This document shows, piece by piece, positions 1-5,190 of a stretch of 5,190 bases of DNA. This DNA is from Flavobacteriaceae bacterium. Lineage in GTDB: Bacteria > Bacteroidota > Bacteroidia > Flavobacteriales > Flavobacteriaceae. The translations under genes and the position numbers were made by a program. Positions within the stretch are counted from its first letter, which is position 1, and every line of letters starts with the position of its first letter. The DNA lies in assembly GCA_002702405.1 (NCBI GenBank), contig NZZH01000060.1, forward strand, positions 1-5,190, read 5' to 3'. Below the pieces are notes generated by a model. The model worked only from the letters and a program-made list of their open reading frames with translations. It was not told the origin of the DNA and ran no database searches.

Positions 1-599
1 TTTATTTGAACTTCTTTGACATTTTGTTTTATTGATTTTTTTCCGATATATGGATTGGAAATTTTATTTCCTTTATAACTTCCAGTACCATCAATTTTAA
101 AACTACACTCCTCATAATTTCCAATTTTCCCACCACCAACATCGTGCATTTTTTGGAGAAGCATATCGGCTTTATTTTCTGGAATATATGTAATCAATTT
201 TTTTAATGTATTTTTTTCAGGTATAAGAATTTGAGTTTTTTTAAGTCCAATTACCTTTGATATTTTATGATTTACTCCAAATTTATGTTTATCTAAAGCT
301 GTATGAATAGCGTAAATTGCTATATCATTTTTAATGGCTTTTATTATTGTTTTTTGAACATAATCTTCTCCAGTAAGTTTTTTTAAGCCTGAAAAAATTA
401 TTGGATGGAAGCTTACTATTAAATTGTACTTTTTATTAATAGCTTCATCTATAATATCTTCTGTCGAATCAATTGTTATGAGTATTCCAGTACAAGTTTT
501 TTGAGTGTTACCAACCAACAATCCCACATTATCATATTCTTCGGCATATGTCAGTGGAGCCCAGTCTTCAAGAACTTTTATTACTTCTTGGATTTTCAT
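1..599 (-). CDS. Nif3-like dinuclear metal centre protein, N-terminal part (C-terminus beyond window edge)
   Basis: This is the first 199 residues of a Nif3/YbgI/YqfO-family protein; these form hexameric rings with two metal ions per subunit, and their cellular role is still uncertain. It starts MKIQEVIKVLEDWAP at an ATG at 599-597. Visible family motifs are EEYDNVGLLVG (about 21-30), the ligand loop SFHPIIFSGLKKLTG (63-77) and IHTALD (98-103). H65 and D103 are the likely metal ligands. Around 160-182, GNYEECSF, GTGSYKGN and NP mark the inserted domain of the long (about 365 aa) YqfO-type proteins, so roughly 165 residues, including the C-terminal His/Glu ligands, lie beyond position 1. The usual HHP ligand pair reads FHP; I recall this from flavobacterial relatives, so it is probably a clade trait. 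It is divergent from lpxK, a neighbourhood I recall from flavobacteria. No frameshift is seen. Confidence 0.93.
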   Translation of the reverse strand, partial: MKIQEVIKVLEDWAPLTYAEEYDNVGLLVGNTQKTCTGILITIDSTEDIIDEAINKKYNLIVSFHPIIFSGLKKLTGEDYVQKTIIKAIKNDIAIYAIHTALDKHKFGVNHKISKVIGLKKTQILIPEKNTLKKLITYIPENKADMLLQKMHDVGGGKIGNYEECSFKIDGTGSYKGNKISNPYIGKKSIKQNVKEVQI

Positions 600-617
600 T
601 AAAAAGCTGTTGGTATA

Positions 618-648
618 CAAATATAACACTATCTTTCAGGTGATGAAA
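618..648 (-). promoter_or_regulatory. Predicted Bacteroidota-type promoter for the Nif3-like gene
   Basis: On the minus strand, TATATTTG at 625-618 matches the -7 consensus TAnnTTTG exactly. A three-of-four match to the -33 TTTG (TTTC at 648-645) lies 19 bases upstream, which is the usual spacing. Transcription would begin near position 611, giving a leader of about a dozen bases before the ATG at 599. The -33 element overlaps the lpxK start codon (643-645), so the two divergent genes share this 43-bp spacer. The call is inferred from the consensus only. Confidence 0.5.
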
Positions 649-1668
649 AATCTTCGCTTTCTTCTTTTCCCTTTTGCCCTATTATATGGTTTTATAATTT
701 TTATACGAAATCTTTTTTTTGATATTGGAGTTTTTACCTCAAAGAGATTTAACATCTTAAGCATTGGTATAGGTAATTTGTCCATGGGTGGAACCGGTAA
801 ATCGATTCTTGTAGAGTATTTGATTTTATATTTAAAGGATAAATATAAACTGGCAACATTAAGTAGAGGTTACGGTAGATCTTCAAAGGGATTTATAATT
901 GCTGAAAAAAATTCTTTACCCACTGAAGTTGGAGATGAACCTTTCCAGTTTTTAAATAATCATCCCGAAATAAAAGTTACTGTATCTGAAAACAGAAGAA
1001 TTGGAGTTGATAAAATAAAAACAAAACTTCCTGAAATTGACCTTATAATTTTTGATGACTTGATGCAGCACCGATGGGTGAAAAGCGATTTTTTAATTGT
1101 CACTACATCTTTCCATAAACCGTTTTTTGATGATCATTTGTTTCCTGTTGGAATGTTAAGAGAACAAAAAAAAGAAATTAGGCGTGCAGATGTTATTCTG
1201 ATTACTTCAACTCCCCAAAATATAAAGTATGATGAAAAGAATAATTTTTTAAATAGAATTAAAATCTTTTATACTGGAAAGGTCTTTTTTACAAGATTAA
1301 GATATTCAAATAGCCTTTTTAATTTAAATCATAAAATCTCTTATAAAACTTTAGCTTTAAACCCATTTATACTTGTCACGGGGATTGCAGATTCTACAGG
1401 TATTGTTGAGTATTTAAAATTGAATAATTATATTTTTGAGCATCTTAAATATTCAGATCATCACAATTATTCTAAAAATGACTTTGAACTGATTAATAAA
1501 AAGGGGAAGAGTAAAATTATTTTGACTACAGAAAAAGATTTTGGAAAATTGTCACTAAAATTAAAATCTCTAAAGCTTTATTATATAAAAGTATATCTTG
1601 AATTCTTAAATCAAAGCGAGGCTAAGACATTTAATGATCTAGTGAAAAGCCCACTATCTTCTATGTAA
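643..1668 (+). CDS. lpxK: Tetraacyldisaccharide 4'-kinase LpxK
   Basis: LpxK phosphorylates the 4' position of the tetraacyl disaccharide 1-phosphate to make lipid IVA, at the inner face of the cytoplasmic membrane. The 341-residue product is normal for the family. It opens with a hydrophobic N-terminal helix (about 6-26) that anchors it to the membrane. A Walker A motif [11 protein letters not shown] follows at 44-54, then SRGYGR (74-79), GDEPFQF (97-103), the catalytic DDxxQHR block at 138-144, VTGIAD (245-250), SDHHNYS (271-277) and TTEKDF (295-300). The frame stays open back to 505, but [16 protein letters not shown] at 643 matches the usual N-terminus, and the earlier part would run back into the divergent Nif3-like gene. 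Two departures from the familiar form are GGTGKSI instead of GGTGKTP, and DDLMQHR where I would expect DDGFQHR or DDAFQHR; key charged residues remain. Its end overlaps the convergent lipA by 8 bp. Confidence 0.95.
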   Translation: MKNLRFLLFPFALLYGFIIFIRNLFFDIGVFTSKRFNILSIGIGNLSMGGTGKSILVEYLILYLKDKYKLATLSRGYGRSSKGFIIAEKNSLPTEVGDEPFQFLNNHPEIKVTVSENRRIGVDKIKTKLPEIDLIIFDDLMQHRWVKSDFLIVTTSFHKPFFDDHLFPVGMLREQKKEIRRADVILITSTPQNIKYDEKNNFLNRIKIFYTGKVFFTRLRYSNSLFNLNHKISYKTLALNPFILVTGIADSTGIVEYLKLNNYIFEHLKYSDHHNYSKNDFELINKKGKSKIILTTEKDFGKLSLKLKSLKLYYIKVYLEFLNQSEAKTFNDLVKSPLSSM

Positions 1669-2523
1669 TGTGTTTTTGCGCTTTGTATGATGATCGAACA
1701 AGAGGACCACTTTCTACATGTCTAAAACCAAGACTCTCACCAATTTTTTTATAATCATCAAAAACTCTAGGCTCGATAAATGATTTTACCGGGAGATGCT
1801 TTTTTGAAGGTTGAAGATATTGTCCAATTGTGAGAACATCAACTCCGACTTCTCTTAGATCTTCTAATGATTCAATAACTTCTTCTTTTTGTTCCCCTAA
1901 ACCTAACATTATTCCAGATTTAGTTCTTTTTACCCCCTTGTCTTTTAGATATTTTAAAACAGTTAAACTTCTATCGTACTTTGCTTGAATTCTAACTTCT
2001 TTGGTTAGTCTTCTCACAGTTTCCAAATTATGAGAAATTACTTCAGGTTCAACATCAATAATTCTATCCAGGCTAGTCTCATCTCCTTTAAAATCAGGAA
2101 TAAGTGTTTCAAGAGTAGTATTAGGATTCAATCTTCTTATAGCAATTATTGTTTCTCGCCATAAAATAGAACCATTATCTTTTAAATCATCTCTATCAAC
2201 TGATGTTACGACAGCATGTTTTATACCCATAATTTGAATAGATTTTGCAACTTTAATAGGTTCTTTCCAGTCTACTTCATCTGGCCTTCCAGTTTTTACG
2301 TTACAAAAACCACAGGACCTAGTACAGGTATTACCTAATATCATGAATGTTGCTGTTCCCTCTCCCCAACATTCACCCATATTTGGGCAGCTTCCTGAGG
2401 AACAAATTGTATTGAGCTTATATTTATCTACAAGTTTCCTTAGGTCTGAGTAATTTTTTCCTGTAGGTAACTTTACCCTTAACCATTCAGGCTTTTTATG
2501 AGTAGTATCTTTATCTATGACAT
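1661..2523 (-). CDS. lipA: Lipoyl synthase LipA; body intact, apparent start ATG one base out of frame
   Basis: LipA is a radical-SAM enzyme that inserts two sulfurs into protein-bound octanoyl groups to form lipoate for the 2-oxoacid dehydrogenases and the glycine cleavage system. Counting from the in-frame codon at 2518, the auxiliary cluster cysteines lie in [12 protein letters not shown] (C39, C44, C50), the radical-SAM cluster in CTRSCGFC (C65, C69, C72), and the terminal RSSY with its serine ligand at 275-278. The 285-residue body is full length for the family. The frame is open from 2563, after a TGA at 2566-2564, but contains no ATG, GTG or TTG before Met at 2380-2378. Starting there would lose C39 and C44. 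An ATG at 2523-2521 fits a family N-terminus ([23 protein letters not shown]) but reads ATG TCA TAG, so one base seems missing at about 2519-2523. An ATA start at 2518 is an unlikely alternative. The function is certain; the start is not. Confidence 0.93.
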
Positions 2524-2537
2524 CAAGTTTTAAATTC

Positions 2538-2568
2538 CAAAGATACGAAGTTGACCTACAGACTCAAA
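2538..2568 (-). promoter_or_regulatory. Predicted Bacteroidota promoter for lipA
   Basis: The minus strand reads TTTG at 2568-2565, a 19-base spacer, then TATCTTTG at 2545-2538. Both boxes match the Bacteroidota consensus (-33 TTTG, -7 TAnnTTTG) in full at the usual spacing. The -33 box lies inside the last codons of the transporter gene, whose stop is at 2558-2556. Transcription would start near 2531, leaving a short leader to the ATG at 2523. lipA is therefore probably transcribed independently of the cluster upstream, and its start should lie at or below about 2530. Confidence 0.65.
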
Positions 2569-3773
2569 AGATAAAGTAAAGTAAATCCAATTAAAAAAGA
2601 AATTCCTAAAACACTGAGTAATTTCATAATCTTATTAGGATGATCTGATATGGGCATATGTTTACTAATTACCAGTCTGTAGTTTAGAATTGCATAGAAG
2701 GGAGCAGTTATAAATGATAATACAGTTGCTATCTGAACTAGTAATCCCATTTCGGATAATAGAAAAATAAAAATAAGACAGGTGCCAGCTGCTAAAATAG
2801 ATATGAATAGAAAGTAAAAGTTCTTATCATTTTTATTAAACAGTAATTGAATAGTTTTGGACATGGCTCTTGGTGAGGCGTCCAATGTGGTTATAGTAGT
2901 GCTTAGCATTGTGGTAAATGCAGCAATTGAAATAATAAAATAAGAGGTTTCTCCAAGACTTGAGGTATAGAGATTAATTAGTTGCTCAGCAAAGACATTT
3001 CCTTGATTTGAAAACTCAAGGCCAGATCCAAACATTACAAGAGCACCTAATCCAATAAAACAAATTCCAAGTATAACAGTGGTAAGATAACCTACATTAA
3101 AATCAAACATTCCTTCATCTATCTTAAATTGTTTTTTTAATTCTTTTTTCTTTTCTATCGCCCATATAGAATGCCAAATTGAAATGTCAAGTGGTGCAGG
3201 CATCCAACCCATAAAAGCAACTAAAAAAAGAAGGCCTGCCCCTTTAGGGAAAGTCTGGTTTAGCTTGATAACTTCAGGACTTTTAAAAAAAGCTATAGAA
3301 ACAGCTAAAATTGTACTTATTGATAAAATAATAATGATAAGTTTTATCATTTTATCAAGTAATTTATATTTCCCTATGAGTAAAATAAAATAACATGTAA
3401 ATGTTATAAAAATACTCCAAAAAACCATGTTTGAAGAAATTCCAAAAAGGTTTGAAGCCAAACCTGCTGTAACAATTGTAACAGCTGTTTGGATAGTAAA
3501 CATTGTTGCTATATTTAAAAAAAAATAAAACCACAAATACCCTTTCCCTAATTTATAATAGCCGTCTAAAAGACTTTCACCTGTAGCTAAAGCATATCTA
3601 GGGCCATATTGAAAAAAAGGATATTTAAAGAGGTTAACCAAAAGGAGTGCCCATAAAAGACCCCATCCATAATCAGCACCCGCTCTTGTAGATTGGACTA
3701 GATGAGAAACTCCAATTGCAGCTCCTGCAAACAACAATCCTGGCCCAAGTTTTTTAATATTGATTTTCAGCAT
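2556..3773 (-). CDS. NRAMP-like membrane transporter, divergent subfamily without DPGN motif
   Basis: This 405-residue, highly hydrophobic protein has about 11 membrane segments and resembles the NRAMP metal-ion transporter family (LeuT-like fold, inner membrane). The opening [12 protein letters not shown] (10-21) followed by [14 protein letters not shown] matches NRAMP helix 1 and its continuation. [12 protein letters not shown] (187-198) lies where NRAMP helix 6 has its Met-Pro-His motif, and [12 protein letters not shown] (295-306) is a conserved late block. The helix 1 metal-binding DPGN aligns with GVSH (21-24), and MPH reads MPA (191-193), so the Asp and Asn ligands of canonical Mn/Fe transporters are absent while the Met is kept. 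I recall similar sequences in flavobacteria annotated simply as NRAMP family. Substrate is therefore unknown; a divalent metal is only a family-level guess. The ATG at 3773 lies inside the sigma gene (20-bp overlap), suggesting coupled translation. Confidence 0.85.
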   Translation of the reverse strand: MLKINIKKLGPGLLFAGAAIGVSHLVQSTRAGADYGWGLLWALLLVNLFKYPFFQYGPRYALATGESLLDGYYKLGKGYLWFYFFLNIATMFTIQTAVTIVTAGLASNLFGISSNMVFWSIFITFTCYFILLIGKYKLLDKMIKLIIIILSISTILAVSIAFFKSPEVIKLNQTFPKGAGLLFLVAFMGWMPAPLDISIWHSIWAIEKKKELKKQFKIDEGMFDFNVGYLTTVILGICFIGLGALVMFGSGLEFSNQGNVFAEQLINLYTSSLGETSYFIISIAAFTTMLSTTITTLDASPRAMSKTIQLLFNKNDKNFYFLFISILAAGTCLIFIFLLSEMGLLVQIATVLSFITAPFYAILNYRLVISKHMPISDHPNKIMKLLSVLGISFLIGFTLLYLLSL

Positions 3774-4308
3774 TTATCTTAATATTCAAAAGATTTTTAG
3801 CTCTTAATATTTTAACTTTTACTGTATTTAGGGGCTGATTTAATTTTTCACTTATTTCCTTATAAGAGAGATCTTCAAAAAATCGAAGCTGTAAAATTTT
3901 TTTATATTCATCTTTAAGTGATTTCATTGATTCAAGAATGTGTTCTAATTTTTGAGAATTTATAACTATTTCTTCTGGTGAAATAGAGGTAGGGTAATTT
4001 GTATTCTTAAGATTTAATGGACTAGTTTCTATTTTAGAAATTTTATTTTTTTCTCTTAAAAAATCTTTGTATAAATTTTTTGAGATGGTCAAAAGCCAAG
4101 TTTTGAAGTTATAATTGGAATTATAAGAGTCTATCTTGTCAAAGGCTTTCGCAAAAGTTTTAACAGCTATATCCTCTGCTATTTCATCGTTTTGAATTGT
4201 TTTAAGCATATAGCCATAGAGGTAATTCCAGTGTATATCAAATAAAATTTTAAATGACTTTTGGTTCTTTTTTTTTGCCCCTTGAATAATTTCTGCTAGA
4301 TCTTTCAT
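3754..4308 (-). CDS. ECF-type RNA polymerase sigma factor (sigma-70 family)
   Basis: The 184-residue protein has the two-domain plan of group 4 (ECF) sigma factors, which direct RNA polymerase to a small set of promoters. Region 2 covers about 18-85, with DEIAEDIAVKTFAKAF (41-56) as the core-binding helix and the FKTWLLTISKN stretch (68-78) around the -10 recognition part. A linker rich in Lys, Asn and Ser follows (about 86-118). Region 4 (about 122-175) ends in the helix-turn-helix SYKEISEKLNQPLNTVKVKILRAKNLL. The length is typical. The ATG at 4308 lies 24 bp after the NqrM-like gene, and the 3' end overlaps the transporter by 20 bp. No anti-sigma factor is visible within the window, so control may be transcriptional or lie elsewhere; target promoters are unknown. 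Confidence 0.92.
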   Translation of the reverse strand: MKDLAEIIQGAKKKNQKSFKILFDIHWNYLYGYMLKTIQNDEIAEDIAVKTFAKAFDKIDSYNSNYNFKTWLLTISKNLYKDFLREKNKISKIETSPLNLKNTNYPTSISPEEIVINSQKLEHILESMKSLKDEYKKILQLRFFEDLSYKEISEKLNQPLNTVKVKILRAKNLLNIKINAENQY

Positions 4309-4332
4309 AGAGCTGATTTTATGTAAATTTTT

Positions 4333-4539
4333 TCAATTGAGCTGGGGATTTTGTCCCTCACAATTTTTTTCTGAAGGTAATTTACCACAATAAGAACAAG
4401 GTTCATTTTTATTTTTTAAAAAAGGACTCTGACTTGCACAAGTTCCAGAGAATTCTCCATTTTTTTTGGCCCATATTTTTATAGAAATTCCAGCAATTGC
4501 AATGCTAACAAGAATAAAAGTTATTAAAAATAATTCCAT
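4333..4539 (-). CDS. Small one-helix membrane protein with four cysteines, NqrM-like (DUF539-like)
   Basis: The 68-residue protein has one N-terminal membrane helix (about 2-23, MELFLITFILVSIAIAGISI) followed by a short soluble tail with four cysteines (C34, C48, C51, C60) in the pattern GTCAS, CSYC, KNC. This resembles NqrM, a small membrane protein with four cysteines needed to mature the iron centre of the Na+-pumping NADH:quinone reductase. Similar flavobacterial proteins are often just called membrane or secreted protein. No nqr genes are in the window, so the NqrM link rests on architecture alone; a general metal- or Fe-S-binding membrane protein is equally possible. The ATG at 4539 is chosen over a TTG three codons upstream (4548) because it gives the familiar MELFL start. 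It lies 54 bp after the DUF456 gene and 24 bp before the sigma gene, probably in one operon. Confidence 0.72.
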   Translation of the reverse strand: MELFLITFILVSIAIAGISIKIWAKKNGEFSGTCASQSPFLKNKNEPCSYCGKLPSEKNCEGQNPQLN

Positions 4540-4545
4540 ATAAAT

Positions 4546-4553
4546 CAAAATTA
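4546..4553 (-). promoter_or_regulatory. Possible -7 promoter box ahead of the NqrM-like gene
   Basis: TAATTTTG at 4553-4546 on the minus strand matches TAnnTTTG, but no TTTG lies at the expected -33 position. It ends six bases before the ATG at 4539, which would make the transcript almost leaderless. In such AT-rich DNA a lone -7 match can occur by chance, and read-through from the DUF456 gene is an equally good explanation. Confidence 0.25.
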
Positions 4554-4593
4554 AAAAAATATATTTCTAAAAGTTAATTTTATCAAATCAAAA

Positions 4594-5094
4594 TCAGGTT
4601 ATTTGATCTAAATTGCTAAAAACAATTTTAAAATAATAGTAAAGAAATACTAAGGAGACAGAGAATTTTAAAAATGCACCAGAAAGAAACCCAATAAAAG
4701 CCCCAAATGCAGCTTTTAAAGCATTTTCTGATTCTTTTGGCTTTGCGATTAATTCTCCTAAAAAAGCCCCTAAAAAAGCTCCAACAAGAACACCTAAAGG
4801 CCCCAGAAATAGAAGTCCTATAACAAGGCCAATTGTCGAACCCCACATTCCCCATTTTGTTCCTCCAAATTTTTTTGCGCCTAATGCAGGTATTATATAA
4901 TCGATTAAAAAAACTAAAATTGAAATAATAAGAGTTACAAATAAAAATAAATTTCCGTCTAATTCAATAGACGTTTGATGTAGAATTAATAATCCAATCC
5001 ATCCAGTAATTGGTCCTGGCAATACAGGTAAAAAACTTCCTATTATTCCTAGAATAATAAAAACAAGTCCTAAGGAAATAAGTAAGAAATCCAA
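4594..5094 (-). CDS. DUF456 family integral membrane protein
   Basis: The 166-residue protein matches the DUF456 family of small inner-membrane proteins, whose function is not known. Visible family features are the N-terminal GLVFIILGIIGSFLPVLPGP block (9-28), the DYIIPALGAKKFGGTKWGMWGST loop (65-87), and a glycine-rich pair of helices (GLVIGLLFLGPLGVLVGAFLG, 89-109, then GAFLGELI) that suggests tight helix packing. A last hydrophobic helix runs from about 131 to 160. Four or five membrane segments are likely. The frame has no ATG between an upstream TGA (5115-5113) and the conserved N-terminus; the start is a TTG at 5094 that gives MDFLLISLG, the expected position for this family. The next ATG in frame (M83) would lose half the protein. 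It is the first gene of the apparent minus-strand cluster. Confidence 0.88.
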   Translation of the reverse strand: MDFLLISLGLVFIILGIIGSFLPVLPGPITGWIGLLILHQTSIELDGNLFLFVTLIISILVFLIDYIIPALGAKKFGGTKWGMWGSTIGLVIGLLFLGPLGVLVGAFLGAFLGELIAKPKESENALKAAFGAFIGFLSGAFLKFSVSLVFLYYYFKIVFSNLDQIT

Positions 5095-5117
5095 ATTAAA
5101 ATAATTATTAAATCAGA

Positions 5118-5125
5118 CAAAATTA
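5118..5125 (-). promoter_or_regulatory. Possible -7 promoter box ahead of the DUF456 gene
   Basis: TAATTTTG at 5125-5118 on the minus strand matches TAnnTTTG and lies 23 bases before the TTG start at 5094. No good TTTG is seen 19-21 bases further upstream. If real, it would drive the DUF456/NqrM-like/sigma/transporter cluster. The rest of 5095-5190 shows no ORF, tRNA or strong hairpin that I can recognise. Confidence 0.3.
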
Positions 5126-5190
5126 GAGATCTTTAATAAGATTTTTCTTAAAAGTTGTAATTTTATTAAATAGAATAAGTAATATACTAT

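Noticed and set aside
630..637. TATCTTTC as a -7 box for lpxK
   Set aside because: It lacks the final G of TAnnTTTG, the nearest TTG is only 17 bases upstream, and it would put the transcript start at the ATG itself; too weak to list.
505..642. In-frame 46-codon N-terminal extension of lpxK
   Set aside because: It lies largely inside the Nif3-like gene on the other strand, shows no LpxK similarity, and the family N-terminus begins at the ATG at 643.
3184..3393. 69-codon plus-strand ORF
   Set aside because: It is wholly antisense to the transporter gene, with no recognisable domain or start signal.
4547..4581. 8-bp inverted repeat (AAAATTAA and TTAATTTT) between the DUF456 and NqrM-like genes, as a possible terminator
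   Set aside because: The stem is entirely A/T with an 18-base loop, so it would be unstable, and it is expected by chance in DNA this AT-rich.
4628..4855. 75-codon minus-strand ORF
   Set aside because: It is a shadow frame within the DUF456 gene, and its composition is typical of an out-of-frame reading.
5131..5150. Small hairpin (AAGA-TTTT-TCTT) in the right-hand non-coding end
   Set aside because: A four-base stem in AT-rich sequence has no meaningful stability, and no gene end is visible nearby.
1..5190. Defence system, CRISPR array, insertion sequence or RNA gene
   Set aside because: No direct repeats, transposase motifs, nuclease or toxin domains, or tRNA/rRNA signatures were recognised; the recognisable genes are mostly of chromosomal housekeeping type.

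Overview
The window is strongly AT-rich and reads as ordinary chromosomal DNA from a Bacteroidota member, most likely a marine-type flavobacterium. Three things point there: the sequence style of LpxK, LipA and the Nif3-like protein; the nif3/lpxK neighbourhood; and several upstream sequences matching the Bacteroidota promoter (-33 TTTG, -7 TAnnTTTG) in place of clear Shine-Dalgarno sites. The assignment is by recall of family features, not by a database search.

Layout. Positions 1-599 (minus) hold the N-terminal 199 residues of a Nif3-like dinuclear-metal protein that runs off the left edge. A 43-bp divergent spacer separates it from lpxK (643-1668, plus), the lipid A 4'-kinase. lpxK runs tail-to-tail into lipA (lipoyl synthase, minus, 1661 to about 2523), overlapping it by 8 bp. 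Upstream of lipA, all on the minus strand, lies a compact cluster read from right to left: a DUF456 membrane protein (5094-4594), a small one-helix four-cysteine NqrM-like protein (4539-4333), an ECF-type sigma factor (4308-3754) and a divergent NRAMP-like transporter (3773-2556) overlapping the sigma gene by 20 bp. The last 96 bases (5095-5190) hold no gene, only a possible promoter element.

How the genes fit together. lpxK serves outer-membrane lipid A synthesis and lipA serves lipoate cofactor synthesis. The DUF456/NqrM-like/sigma/transporter cluster looks like one transcription unit, with gaps of 54 and 24 bp and then an overlap. A joint role in metal handling is possible but unproven. 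lipA appears to have its own promoter, placed across the end of the transporter gene.

The most notable observation is that lipA has no in-frame ATG, GTG or TTG before its first conserved cysteines. An ATG sits exactly where the start should be, 14 bases after a near-perfect promoter, but it is one base out of frame with the lipA body. This looks like a one-base deletion (real or an assembly error). I see no mobile element, CRISPR array, RNA gene or recognisable defence system.
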